DNA from: Flavobacterium stagni
GTDB taxonomy: Bacteria > Bacteroidota > Bacteroidia > Flavobacteriales > Flavobacteriaceae
Direction: 5' to 3'
Assembly: GCF_004122105.1 (NCBI RefSeq)
Contig: NZ_SBKN01000001.1
Location: forward strand, 868,001-932,000
DNA length: 64,000 nt
The notes below the pieces were generated by a model. The model saw only the letters and a list, made by a program, of their open reading frames with translations. It did no database searches and was not told the origin of the DNA. Positions 53,598-62,529 of the stretch are shown here, piece by piece (the stretch's first letter is position 1; each line of letters begins with the position of its first letter). The position numbers were made by a program, and so were the translations under genes.

Positions 53598-53930
53598 CTA
53601 TCTGACAATAAGTTTTCTAGTAGCCGAAGCGTCACCTTCTTCAATTTTAATGAAATAAACTCCCGGCTGTAGTGTCGATAAATTTAATTCACGAGAAGAT
53701 AAAACGGTTTGAAAAACTTTTTTGCCTAAAACATCATATATGGTGATGTTTTTGTCATCATTGTTGCGTGTAGTGATATAGAGTTTACCACCTGTCACTG
53801 GATTAGGATAAAAGCTCAGACCCTCGATGGAGTTGCTCTCCTTCAAGTTTGGCTTAGCTTCTTGTGCAGCTACACTAGCTGTACCAAGAACTAAGAAAAA
53901 TAAAACACTATAAAAGTAATTTTTGGTCAT
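53598..53930 (-). CDS. Mini-protein made of a signal peptide and a T9SS sorting domain
   Basis: 110 residues. Signal peptide to about VAA|QE (residue 22), a linker of about 12 residues (EAKPNLKESNSIEG), and then a complete T9SS type A sorting domain (FYPNPVTGGKLYI, ITIYDVLGKKVFQ, LQPGVYFIKIEEG, ending KLIVR). There is almost no cargo. It has its own -7 box, so it is not the decayed tail of a larger gene, and the frame is intact. It may be a competitor or a regulator of T9SS, or a short surface peptide. The role is unknown. Confidence 0.8.
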   Translation of the reverse strand: MTKNYFYSVLFFLVLGTASVAAQEAKPNLKESNSIEGLSFYPNPVTGGKLYITTRNNDDKNITIYDVLGKKVFQTVLSSRELNLSTLQPGVYFIKIEEGDASATRKLIVR

Positions 53931-53949
53931 GAGTATACAATGATTAAAA

Positions 53950-53957
53950 CAAATATA
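53950..53957 (-). promoter_or_regulatory. -7 box of the T9SS mini-protein
   Basis: TATATTTG on the minus strand, 19 bases before the ATG at 53930. Confidence 0.65.
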
Positions 53958-53990
53958 CTGGAATTATTTCAAATACAATGCCACAAAATG

Positions 53991-54019
53991 AAAAAATCCC
54001 TCCAAAAGAAGGGATTTTA
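53991..54019 (-). terminator. Terminator of the lipoprotein gene at 54040
   Basis: Arms AAAATCCCT (53993-54001) and AGGGATTTT (54010-54018), T run on the minus strand. Confidence 0.8.
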
Positions 54020-54039
54020 ACATATTTTGAGAAAAATTC

Positions 54040-55224
54040 TTATTGAATCAAGTTGGTTCCATCTACAGTAGCCCATGCGCCAGGCGACAAAGTTGCTCCC
54101 GTAGCTGAAGTACTTGTAGTGAATTGTCCTGAAGGAAACGCCACTGTAAAGGTATTGGCTCCTGTAGCAACATCCACCGAAGTATTTGTAATTTTGAAGT
54201 TCGTCAATTTGATTTTACTTCCATTCACTTGATTGGTGTTCGTTGTGACATCTTGAATTTTGATAGCAGCACCTTGATAAGTTGTAGTCCCTTCTGTGTA
54301 AGTTCCATATCCATCGATAACTACGTTACTAAAGTCACCATTACCTTCTTTTTTAAATTGAATAGCATCAATTTCAATAGCTCCAGCAACTTCAGGTACA
54401 CAACCTGCAGCACGTTTTAACGTGATGTTGGTGAATTTTGGATAAAATGTATTGTTGTTTGAAGAAGATTCAATTTCAATTCCGAAGTTCCCTTTCGTTA
54501 CTTGATACGCTAACCAGTTGGTGTTGTTTTGACCTTGCCATCCATCTTGCCAGTCGAATGAATCGTCATAATTACCATACGAAATAGCATTGGTTAAACT
54601 TGCTGTTCCACCATAAAATTCGAATCCATCATCAGCTCCTTTGTAGGATACTAAGTGATCTAAAATCGTTCCAGAACCCACTGCATAGAATGAAAATCCG
54701 TTCAACTCTTTTGTACCATCCGCTAATTTTTTACCAGCATATTCAATACGTGCATAACGTAATGATCCACTACTGTGTGTAGCATTTGTACCTCCGTAAG
54801 TATACGATAATCCATCTTCTGAAGTAGCCGTTGAACCACCACCCAAAACTTTTACAGGAGCATCACCATACATGATGATACCACCCCAAGACCCAGGAAC
54901 TTTTGAAACTTCAGTAAATACAACTGGAGCAGATTCAGTTCCGTTAATTACTAATTTACTTCCGTTTTCAATTACAAGTGCATTATCACCGTTGTTTTTA
55001 TCACAAGTAATCGTACTACCAGCTTCAAAAGTTAATGTAGCTCCATTTTGAACTTTTACAATTCCTTTTAAAGTATAATTTCCGTAAGCATAGGTTTTGC
55101 TTGTTGTAATGTTTCCAGTAATTTCACCTACTTGTGGAGTTACTGTATTTTCGTCTTCATTATCACTAGAACAACCCGTAAATACAGTTGCTAAAAGGGC
55201 AAGACTAAAAAGAAATTTTTTCAT
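54040..55224 (-). CDS. Beta-helix-like lipoprotein beside a TonB-dependent receptor
   Basis: 394 residues. The lipobox VFTGC puts the lipid on Cys18, followed by SSDNEDEN, an acidic stretch of the kind that directs flavobacterial lipoproteins to the surface. The remainder is a string of short strands with Asn and Gly turns (LTFEAGSTITCDKNNGDNALVI, SLRYARIEYAG, LDHLVSYKGADDGFEFYGG, LTNAISYGNYDDSFDW) that suggests a right-handed parallel beta-helix. No carbohydrate-active site can be named. It lies 137 bases after the receptor gene on the same strand and probably works with it as a surface binding protein. Confidence 0.75.
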   Translation of the reverse strand: MKKFLFSLALLATVFTGCSSDNEDENTVTPQVGEITGNITTSKTYAYGNYTLKGIVKVQNGATLTFEAGSTITCDKNNGDNALVIENGSKLVINGTESAPVVFTEVSKVPGSWGGIIMYGDAPVKVLGGGSTATSEDGLSYTYGGTNATHSSGSLRYARIEYAGKKLADGTKELNGFSFYAVGSGTILDHLVSYKGADDGFEFYGGTASLTNAISYGNYDDSFDWQDGWQGQNNTNWLAYQVTKGNFGIEIESSSNNNTFYPKFTNITLKRAAGCVPEVAGAIEIDAIQFKKEGNGDFSNVVIDGYGTYTEGTTTYQGAAIKIQDVTTNTNQVNGSKIKLTNFKITNTSVDVATGANTFTVAFPSGQFTTSTSATGATLSPGAWATVDGTNLIQ

Positions 55225-55326
55225 TGTGTTTTAATTTAGATTTAATGTTTTGACAAATTTCCGATTCGTTTCACGAATGGGTGTTAGTTCAAAATCATCT
55301 TATTTTTATTGAATTTTAAATCAATA

Positions 55327-55351
55327 GTTAATTCAATGTTAATGGTGTTAG
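55327..55351 (-). promoter_or_regulatory. Direct repeats upstream of the lipoprotein gene
   Basis: GTTAA at 55327 and 55338 (11-base period) and GTTAG at 55347. An 11-base period is typical for OmpR/PhoB-type binding. Similar motifs lie at 58241-58293 between the receptor and the response regulator. Confidence 0.4.
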
Positions 55352-55361
55352 CCTAGTATTA

Positions 55362-58151
55362 TTAGAACGTATAACTTAAGTTAAGCGAGAAGCCTACTCC
55401 TTTTTTATAATCTTGAATACGGTGCGAAGCCTCTGTAAACGTGTCTTTGTTGTTGTCTCCCAATTCCAAACGGTAATACGGATTCAAAAGATTGTCTGCA
55501 GAAAATTTAACATCAATGTGTTTGTTTACTTTGCTTGTCCAAACAAAATCCAATTTACTCACCGGCAATTCATATACATGGTCAATTCCCGCCGTTCCTA
55601 AACTATAAATACGTTTTCCAAAAACGGAGTACACTAATGTTACAGTATTCGTCCAATCTTTTGTGAATTTAAAATCGTATTTCACATCTGAGTTGATTAA
55701 CCATTTTGAAGCACCTTGTAATTCACGCTCTCTGTGTGTTTCGATGCTCTGACTCACATTTCCTGTCGGACTGATATTCGTAGAAGGAACCGTTACCTTG
55801 GTATTCATTACTGAAGTGTTGAATCCCCAAGTAAAATCTTTTAAGCTCTCAGAGAAACGCGATAAGTCAAGGATGAATTCCGCCTCAATACCATATAATA
55901 CAGCTTTTTCAGAATTTAAAAAGGACATGATGGTAGTTCCAGGATTCGCTACAAACGTGCGCTCAATAGGATCTTTGATGTTTTTACCAAAGGCACCCAC
56001 CGCTAACATTTCTTTTCCAGTTGGGAAAAACTCATATTTAAAATCAACATTTGTATTGGTGCTGTTTTTCAAATAAGGGTTTCCTTGAAATACCGTTCCG
56101 TCTGGATTTACGATTGAAATCGGGAACGACTCCATAATGACCGGTTTAGTGTAGGTTTGAGAAATCGCCAAACGTAAGTTGGTTTTTTCATTCAAACTGT
56201 ATTTCGCATTTACAGAAGGCAATACATACAAATCGTCGGTTTTGATTTTTAGATAATTTTGATCCCAACTTCCGATTTCCTTATACTTCGTAATACGGTT
56301 GTATTTTTCTAAACGCAATCCAGTATTTATTCCCAAGTTTTCATTGATTTTGAAATAAATATTGGCATAACCTGCATTGATGGTTTCTTCTAATTTCGAT
56401 TTCCAGTTGGCATTACTTTGCTCTTGGAATGAAATCTCATAATCCAATAAATCTTGACGGATTACATTGTCAATTTCATAAGGGTTTACCGTAAAGGTCG
56501 ATGCCGAGTTGAAGTTTTTGATGGTATTGATAAAACGGTACGATGATTTTGTAAAATTGTGGTTACCGTTATACCCAACAGTTAACTTATTATCCGATCC
56601 AAATTTCCATTGGTATTCTAAAAAGGCCGATGAAAATAAGTTGCTCTTAATATCTAAATATTGACGTAAGAAGTTATTCCCGCCATAGCTTACAATCACT
56701 TCTTGGTCGTTTACATACGTTCCCGTATAACTGTTGCGGTCGGGTTGACTGAATTTTGTTTGTGCCAAAGACCCTCCGTATTTCAATACATGATTTTTGT
56801 TTTTTGTGATTTTATAATCCCCAAAAATTTGACCGTTGTAAAAATCAGATTGCTCGAATTGGTTGGTGCGAATCAAGTAATTTGGATTGTTGGCAAAGGC
56901 ACTTTGTACCCCCAATTGATCTTGAATCTGACTGTCGGTTGATTTTAAATACAATAACGAAGAGGAAATCGTGAATCGTTCAGTACTGAAGTTAATCCCA
57001 ACAATTGAAGATAAATTCGTTTTGTAATCGTAGGTTGTTCTGCGGAAATTGTTCGAATATTGGATCAAACTTCCCGCTTGTAATGTGCGGTCAACTCCTT
57101 GACGGAATTGATAACTGTTGTCAAAATTGATCGAAAACAAATAACTCAATTTATTTTTTCCAACGTCAAATTTTTCAGCATGTAAAATACCTACACTAGT
57201 ATTCAACGGACTTTTCGATTTCTCCATGCCAAATCCGTTTTTGAACGCATTGATAGCATCATTACGACTCACCGTAACCGGAGGGTTGGGTGTTGAACCA
57301 AATACGGATGGTAAATCGCGATCACTTCCTGAAAAGCCAAAAAACCCTTTAGTAGATCCCGCTGAAGTGGGTAAATTAAAATCGCGTAAGTTGTTGTTGG
57401 TAGTAAAACCCGTTCCCAAACTCAATTTGGTAATGCTTTTTATTGGTTTTGTCGTTGTCACTACATTAAAGGTAGCTCCCGCAAAATCCCCATAAATATC
57501 GGGATTGAATGTTTTGTACGTTTCAATCAAACTCACCACGTCAGTCGGAATTAAATCCAACGGAATAATCTTTTTAAAAGGATTGTTTGAGGGTACCGCC
57601 AAGTTGTTGATCAATAAATTGTTGTAGCGGTCTTCCAATCCACGTACAAATAATCCGCGCGAACCTACTTTGGAAATCCCAGTGATTTTTGTCAAACCTT
57701 CTTCCACATCGCTCACCCCTTTACGAGACATTTCTTGGGCACCAATACTTTGTTTGATTTCAACAGCTTTCTTTTGTTCTAATAACAAAACCGTTTCTTT
57801 TTCGCGATTCACCGATTTTTGAATGACAACATCTTCCAATTTGAAACTTCCAGAACCCAACGCTTTGTCAATGGTTACCGTTTCACCTGCTTTTACATGG
57901 ATTGGCACTTCAATCGTTTCATAACCTACAAAACTAAATACTAAGGTGTAATTGCCAGCTTCTGCTTTTATACTGTATTTTCCTTTTTCATCGGTAGTAA
58001 CTCCAACTCCAGCGCCTTTCAAACCTACATTAGCAAATTGTAAAGGTGCATTATTCATGTCTTTATCGGTGACAGTACCGCTGATGGTTCCTTTTTGTGC
58101 GGTCATTACCAGGCACATAAAAAAAGTAAGGAAGAAAAATTTAATTTTCAT
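55362..58151 (-). CDS. TonB-dependent outer-membrane receptor
   Basis: 929 residues. Signal peptide to about MTA|QK (residue 18). A carboxypeptidase-regulatory-like domain covers about 20-100 (GTVTDKDMNNAPLQFANVGLKG). The plug follows at about 110-250 (SVSDVEEG-like VSDVEEGLTKITGISKV, SRGLFVRGLEDRYNNLLINN). The remaining residues form the 22-strand barrel ending in GFSLNLSYTF. It imports a large or scarce ligand with TonB energy. The substrate is not visible; it is not a SusC by size and there is no SusD. It is divergent from the response regulator and upstream of the lipoprotein. Confidence 0.9.
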   Translation of the reverse strand: MKIKFFFLTFFMCLVMTAQKGTISGTVTDKDMNNAPLQFANVGLKGAGVGVTTDEKGKYSIKAEAGNYTLVFSFVGYETIEVPIHVKAGETVTIDKALGSGSFKLEDVVIQKSVNREKETVLLLEQKKAVEIKQSIGAQEMSRKGVSDVEEGLTKITGISKVGSRGLFVRGLEDRYNNLLINNLAVPSNNPFKKIIPLDLIPTDVVSLIETYKTFNPDIYGDFAGATFNVVTTTKPIKSITKLSLGTGFTTNNNLRDFNLPTSAGSTKGFFGFSGSDRDLPSVFGSTPNPPVTVSRNDAINAFKNGFGMEKSKSPLNTSVGILHAEKFDVGKNKLSYLFSINFDNSYQFRQGVDRTLQAGSLIQYSNNFRRTTYDYKTNLSSIVGINFSTERFTISSSLLYLKSTDSQIQDQLGVQSAFANNPNYLIRTNQFEQSDFYNGQIFGDYKITKNKNHVLKYGGSLAQTKFSQPDRNSYTGTYVNDQEVIVSYGGNNFLRQYLDIKSNLFSSAFLEYQWKFGSDNKLTVGYNGNHNFTKSSYRFINTIKNFNSASTFTVNPYEIDNVIRQDLLDYEISFQEQSNANWKSKLEETINAGYANIYFKINENLGINTGLRLEKYNRITKYKEIGSWDQNYLKIKTDDLYVLPSVNAKYSLNEKTNLRLAISQTYTKPVIMESFPISIVNPDGTVFQGNPYLKNSTNTNVDFKYEFFPTGKEMLAVGAFGKNIKDPIERTFVANPGTTIMSFLNSEKAVLYGIEAEFILDLSRFSESLKDFTWGFNTSVMNTKVTVPSTNISPTGNVSQSIETHRERELQGASKWLINSDVKYDFKFTKDWTNTVTLVYSVFGKRIYSLGTAGIDHVYELPVSKLDFVWTSKVNKHIDVKFSADNLLNPYYRLELGDNNKDTFTEASHRIQDYKKGVGFSLNLSYTF

Positions 58152-58240
58152 TGTTTTTTATTGTGTTAAATTTCGGTGCAAAGAACGACTCGATTTGTAA
58201 AGTTCAAGTTACTCGTAATTTATCTTTAAGTTTTGGAATC

Positions 58241-58293
58241 ATTAACCCAATGTTAAGAGATTAAATTACTGTTAACTCCAATTTTGAGTTAAC
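58241..58293. promoter_or_regulatory. GTTAA repeats and inverted repeat between receptor and response regulator
   Basis: ATTAA at 58241 and GTTAA at 58252 are 11 bases apart. GTTAACTC (58271-58278) and GAGTTAAC (58286-58293) form a perfect inverted repeat with a 7-base spacer. The position suits a regulator of both divergent genes. Confidence 0.45.
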
Positions 58294-58351
58294 GGTTGCA
58301 TTGATTTAGTACTATATTTACATCGAATTAAAAATTGCGTAACTTTACGTT

Positions 58352-59035
58352 ATGAAGAAAAAAGACATCAAGATCTTGTTGGTTGATGATGAGCAAGATA
58401 TCCTCGAAATTGTTGGGTATAACTTGGCTCAAGAAGGTTACAAAATAGTAACTGCTACCAATGGAAAAGAAGCCATTGCTGCCGCAAAAAAAGAACGTCC
58501 TCATCTCATTATTATGGATGTGATGATGCCCGAAATGGATGGCATGGAGGCTTGTGAAAACATTCGAAAAATCCCTGAATTAAGTAATGTAATCATTACA
58601 TTTTTGACAGCACGTAACGAAGATTATTCGCAAGTGGCCGGATTTGATGCTGGTGCTGATGATTACATCGCTAAACCTATTAAGCCAAAGTTGCTTGTAA
58701 GTAAGGTAAAAGCGTTACTTCGTCGCCTTAAAGATGATACAGTAGTCAATGAAAATATTACGGTTGGCAGTATTGAAATCAATCGTGAAGAATACAAAAT
58801 TATTCGCGATGGTGAAGAAATCATTTTACCTCGAAAAGAATTCGAACTTTTCTATTTACTCGCTTCAAAACCTGGTAAGGTATTTAAACGCGAAGAGATT
58901 TTAGATAAAGTTTGGGGAAATGAAGTTATTGTTGGCGGTCGCACTATTGATGTTCACATTCGCAAACTTCGTGAGAAAATTGGCGATGACCTCTTCAAAA
59001 CCATCAAAGGAGTTGGTTATAAGTTTGAATTATAA
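58352..59035 (+). CDS. OmpR/PhoB-type response regulator
   Basis: 227 residues. Receiver domain 1-120 with the acidic pair DDEQD, the phosphoacceptor Asp in LIIMDVMMPEMDG (about 55) and Lys in AKPIKP (about 107). Winged-helix domain about 135-227 (LPRKEFELFYLLASKPGKVF, GGRTIDVHIRKLREKIG). All needed residues are present. It lies 27 bases before its histidine kinase. The pair resembles PhoB-PhoR, but no phosphate genes are seen in the window. Confidence 0.93.
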   Translation: MKKKDIKILLVDDEQDILEIVGYNLAQEGYKIVTATNGKEAIAAAKKERPHLIIMDVMMPEMDGMEACENIRKIPELSNVIITFLTARNEDYSQVAGFDAGADDYIAKPIKPKLLVSKVKALLRRLKDDTVVNENITVGSIEINREEYKIIRDGEEIILPRKEFELFYLLASKPGKVFKREEILDKVWGNEVIVGGRTIDVHIRKLREKIGDDLFKTIKGVGYKFEL

Positions 59036-59062
59036 TTTCCGTACCTTTATCGACACCAACCG

Positions 59063-60112
59063 ATGAAATTCATGGGAATTAAACTCAAAAAAACGTACAC
59101 CTTTGCGGTGGTTTCCGCGTTATACATTATGTTGTTTTCTGCTTCATTATTGACGTTGATTCAACTGCTTTTCTTTCAGTTTTCATGGGGGCTTACATTG
59201 ATTTTTTCAGTAGGAATTCTCATTTTTTCCTTCTTTGTTATTCAATACCGTTCGGAGCTTTTTATTTATCAACGGGTAAAAAAAATCTACGATGATGTTT
59301 CATTGCTCGATTCAACTACTCTTCGAAGTCAGTCTATTACTACGGATATGGCGACTCTGGAACGAGAAGTTAAAAAATATGCTACCGATAAAAAAGTAGA
59401 ATTAGAAAACTTAAAAGAACGCGAAGAATACCGTCGCGAATTTATGGGTAATGTATCCCATGAATTAAAAACGCCTTTATTTACGGTTCAAGGTTATATT
59501 GACACATTGATTGATGGTGTCAAGGATAAAGAAATTCGGAAAAAATACCTCAATCGTGCCCAAAAAGGAGTTGAACGACTCGTATATATTGTAGAAGATT
59601 TGGATATGATTGCCAAATTAGAAATGGGCGAACTCACCCTTGACTATTCCGAATTCAATATTGTCGATTTGATTCAGAGTGTGTTTGATATGTTGGAAAT
59701 GCAAGCCGACAAAAAAAATATCATTTTGATGTTTGATCGGAAGTACAGCAAGGACATCAAAGTAAAAGCCGATAAAGAAAAAATTCGTCAAGTCTTGATC
59801 AATCTAGTCATGAACTCTGTAAAGTACGGGAAAGAAAACGGCACAACCGAGGTCACCATTGAAGATTTGGTTAAAAACAAAGTGATTGTTCGCATTCGCG
59901 ATAATGGTGAAGGCATTGAAAAACAATTCATTCCGCGCTTGTTTGAGCGGTTTTTCCGTGTGGACAAAAGTGGGGCGCGCAGCGAAGGTGGCTCCGGATT
60001 AGGGTTGTCCATCGTGAAACACATCATTGAACGCCACGACGAAAAAATATATGTAGAAAGCGAATTTGGAAGTGGCTCCGAATTTTCATTTACGCTTGAA
60101 AAGGCGAAATAA
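59063..60112 (+). CDS. Sensor histidine kinase (PhoR-like)
   Basis: 349 residues. Two membrane helices lie close together at about 13-60, with almost no periplasmic loop, so the signal is probably sensed in the membrane or by a partner. HisKA has the phosphoacceptor His in MGNVSHELKTPLFTVQGY. The HATPase domain has the N box (INLVMNSVKYG), DNGEGIEKQFIPRLFERFFR and GGSGLGLSIVKHI. All boxes are intact. Its 3' end overlaps the convergent glycosyltransferase gene by 27 bases. Confidence 0.93.
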   Translation: MKFMGIKLKKTYTFAVVSALYIMLFSASLLTLIQLLFFQFSWGLTLIFSVGILIFSFFVIQYRSELFIYQRVKKIYDDVSLLDSTTLRSQSITTDMATLEREVKKYATDKKVELENLKEREEYRREFMGNVSHELKTPLFTVQGYIDTLIDGVKDKEIRKKYLNRAQKGVERLVYIVEDLDMIAKLEMGELTLDYSEFNIVDLIQSVFDMLEMQADKKNIILMFDRKYSKDIKVKADKEKIRQVLINLVMNSVKYGKENGTTEVTIEDLVKNKVIVRIRDNGEGIEKQFIPRLFERFFRVDKSGARSEGGSGLGLSIVKHIIERHDEKIYVESEFGSGSEFSFTLEKAK

Positions 60113-61144
60113 ATCGTTAGGGAGCCCTTTGCGATTGGGTTTGGGTAATCCTTTATAAAAAGGTGCCGACTCCATTTTTTTTAATGAAAATTCTTCCTGT
60201 TTACACATGGCCACCAAACCTTCCCGATGAAAACGTTTGGCCAAATATTCTTGCTCAAATTGTCCGGGTGTCGGAATGAAAAAGGCTTTCTTTTCCATTT
60301 CTACTAAATCCATAATTGTGGTATAGCCCGATCGGCATATTACTTTACGACAACTTGCAATCGCCTTGGGTAAATCAACCGAAGTTAAATAGTTGACTAT
60401 GGTAAAAGGGGGTTCGTGTCGAACAGGTTGGTCCTCAATCACACCGCGAATGAGCAACAATTTACCCTCAAAATCCTGCATTTCTTTCCGGATTTTTTCT
60501 TCCAATAAACTGCGCTGAGGCTCTGGACCCGAGAGTAAAATGGTATAATCGTATTCTTGCGGAACATCCATTTTTTGCAAACGACTCAAAGGACCAATAT
60601 ACCGTACATTGGAAATTTTCTTGTTGGGATGGCCCAATTCTCCAGTTAAGTTTAACACGCCATTCCAGTCGGGGACCCAACATTCCTTAAATTTTTTGAT
60701 GAAAAAATGATGCAAACTGCTCGAAATCCAAGTCGTTTTTCCCGAGAAAACGGTCAGTTGATGGGTGATAATAACCGAAGGAATTTTTTTACTATACACT
60801 CCTAATCGATTATCCGAAATAATGCCTGCCAATTGAAAATCAGAAATCCATTGATTCACCAATTTTTTCTCTTTAAAAATGGCAGCAATGGTTTTCGGAC
60901 TGTTTTTCAACAATTTCCATTTAAAATTCTTCGGATTTTTTGCGTAAGCAATGTGATAGGAAGGGAGTTCCAAACATTGTACGTTCGGAAATTCTTTCTT
61001 TAAAAGCGCTAAAGCAGCTCCATCGCTCGCGATTATGGGGTTGTATCCCTCCGTCTGCAATTGACGAATAATCGGAATACAACGCGTTGCATGGCCAAGC
61101 CCCCAATTCAGGGGTGCCACTAAAATGTTGTTCAAGGGTTCCAC
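60086..61144 (-). CDS. GT28/MurG-like glycosyltransferase with non-ATG start
   Basis: 352 residues if GTG at 61144 is used, 349 if TTG at 61135. N-terminal motif ILVAPLNWGLGHATRCIPII is the glycine-rich loop of GT-B enzymes; the C-terminal part has LLSGPEPQRSLLEEKI and CRSGYTTIMDLVEMEKKAFFIPTPGQFEQEYLA (cited in parts), the donor-binding pattern of GT28. TATATTTG at 61149-61156 predicts +1 at about 61142, so GTG would be leaderless and TTG would have a 7-base leader. The 3' end overlaps the histidine kinase gene by 27 bases. Acceptor unknown. Confidence 0.8.
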   Translation of the reverse strand: MEPLNNILVAPLNWGLGHATRCIPIIRQLQTEGYNPIIASDGAALALLKKEFPNVQCLELPSYHIAYAKNPKNFKWKLLKNSPKTIAAIFKEKKLVNQWISDFQLAGIISDNRLGVYSKKIPSVIITHQLTVFSGKTTWISSSLHHFFIKKFKECWVPDWNGVLNLTGELGHPNKKISNVRYIGPLSRLQKMDVPQEYDYTILLSGPEPQRSLLEEKIRKEMQDFEGKLLLIRGVIEDQPVRHEPPFTIVNYLTSVDLPKAIASCRKVICRSGYTTIMDLVEMEKKAFFIPTPGQFEQEYLAKRFHREGLVAMCKQEEFSLKKMESAPFYKGLPKPNRKGLPNDLFRLFKRK

Positions 61145-61148
61145 ATTG

Positions 61149-61156
61149 CAAATATA
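61149..61156 (-). promoter_or_regulatory. -7 box of the GT28-like gene
   Basis: TATATTTG on the minus strand, 4 bases before the GTG at 61144. Confidence 0.6.
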
Positions 61157-61184
61157 AAAGAATTTATTATGTCCTACTTTTCGT

Positions 61185-61192
61185 TAATTTTG
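61185..61192 (+). promoter_or_regulatory. trmB -7 box
   Basis: TAATTTTG; +1 near 61199. It excludes upstream starts in the trmB frame. Confidence 0.6.
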
Positions 61193-61212
61193 CCAAAACT
61201 TTAAGAAATCTC

Positions 61213-61884
61213 GTGGGAAGTAAAAACAAATTAAAACGATTCAACGAAAACGCTAGCTTTAGTAATGTTATCCAACCAACACGCGAGGAAGTCGTCGAAG
61301 GACGTTTTCCACACCGTGGCTCTTGGCGTCAATTTTTTAATAATGACAATCCGATTATAATCGAACTCGGTTGCGGGAAGGGTGAATATACCGTAGGTTT
61401 GGCCCAACGCAATCCGAATGTTAATTATGTGGGAATCGATATCAAAGGGGCCCGATTTTGGCGCGGGGCAAAAACCGCTGTCGATAAGGGTTTGCATAAT
61501 GTAGCTTTTGTGCGTACGCAAATCGAACTCATCGAATATATTTTTGCAGAAAATGAAGTCGATGAAATCTGGATTACCTTTCCTGATCCGCAAATCAAAT
61601 ACAAACGCACCAAACACCGCATGACCAATGCCGAGTTTCTCAATCGCTACAAAAAGATTTTAAAACCCAATGGCGTGGTGAATTTGAAAACGGATAGCGA
61701 GTTTATGCACGGTTATACGTTGGGATTGCTGCATGGTTTAGGACATGAAGTCTTATATGCCAACCACAATATTTACCATAATCTCGGTGCCCCCGAAGAA
61801 GTAACCGAAATAAAAACATTTTACGAGCAACAATATTTGGAAATCAACAAGGCGATTACGTATATTCGTTTTAAAATCAATTAG
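61213..61884 (+). CDS. trmB: tRNA (guanine(46)-N7)-methyltransferase, GTG start
   Basis: 223 residues from the GTG at 61213, giving a start GSKNKLKRFNENASF as in related proteins; frames beginning at 61087 run through the promoter. SAM motif IIELGCGKGEYTVGLA at about 50-65 and the tRNA-binding/catalytic block WITFPDPQIKYKRTKHRMTN are intact. It methylates G46 in the variable loop of tRNAs. It is followed after 21 bases by a LysE-type exporter, so the two may be cotranscribed. Confidence 0.93.
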   Translation: MGSKNKLKRFNENASFSNVIQPTREEVVEGRFPHRGSWRQFFNNDNPIIIELGCGKGEYTVGLAQRNPNVNYVGIDIKGARFWRGAKTAVDKGLHNVAFVRTQIELIEYIFAENEVDEIWITFPDPQIKYKRTKHRMTNAEFLNRYKKILKPNGVVNLKTDSEFMHGYTLGLLHGLGHEVLYANHNIYHNLGAPEEVTEIKTFYEQQYLEINKAITYIRFKIN

Positions 61885-61905
61885 TTTCCAATTTAACCCT
61901 ATTTA

Positions 61906-62529
61906 ATGACTCTTTTCATCCCATTTTTAACGGGATTGGTGGCGGCAATTGTGGGCGTACTTCCGCCTGGTCTCATCAATATGACTGTCGCCAAGGTTCG
62001 ATTGACCGATGGGTTGAAACGGGCGATGATTTTTGTATTGGGTGCCTTGTTGGTCATTGCAATACAAACTTATGTGTCTGTTCTGTGCGCGCGATATATC
62101 AGTCAGCACCAAGAAATTGTTACCACCTTGCGCTTGATTGGATTAATTGTTTTTGTCGTTTTGACCCTCTATTTTTTCTTTTTTGCGAAAAAACCGGATC
62201 TCAACGATAACCGCATCCAACTCAAAAGCAAACGCAGTCGGTTTTTTATGGGAATGTTGATTTCAGCCCTGAATTTATTACCTGTACCGTATTATGTAGT
62301 CATTAGCGTGACGTTGGCTTCTTACGGCTATTTTGATTTTAGTTGGGGCCAAGAAGTAAGTTTGGTCGTGGGCGTTGTGGCGGGATCCTTTTTGGTTTTC
62401 TATAGTTATATGATTTTTGTGGCGCATTTAAAATCCAAAACTGATTTTTTCTTGCAGTACATGAATCGGATGATTGGTTCAATCACCGCTATAGTTGCTT
62501 TACTTACCCTTTGGAATATTCTCAAATAA
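61906..62529 (+). CDS. LysE-type amino-acid exporter
   Basis: 207 residues with five or six helices. The N-terminal LVAAIVGVLPPGLINMTVAK has the PPG turn of the LysE/RhtB family. The helices ALLVIAIQTYVSVLCARYI and LIVFVVLTLYFFFF follow, and the block GMLISALNLLPVPYY occurs at about 110. It exports amino acids or similar small molecules; substrate unknown. Its TAA stop is directly followed by the next ATG. Confidence 0.85.
   Translation: MTLFIPFLTGLVAAIVGVLPPGLINMTVAKVRLTDGLKRAMIFVLGALLVIAIQTYVSVLCARYISQHQEIVTTLRLIGLIVFVVLTLYFFFFAKKPDLNDNRIQLKSKRSRFFMGMLISALNLLPVPYYVVISVTLASYGYFDFSWGQEVSLVVGVVAGSFLVFYSYMIFVAHLKSKTDFFLQYMNRMIGSITAIVALLTLWNILK

Noticed and set aside
61087..61212. 42-residue N-terminal extension of TrmB
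   Set aside because: It runs antisense to the start of the glycosyltransferase gene and through both -7 boxes; the GTG at 61213 gives the usual GSKNKLKRF start.
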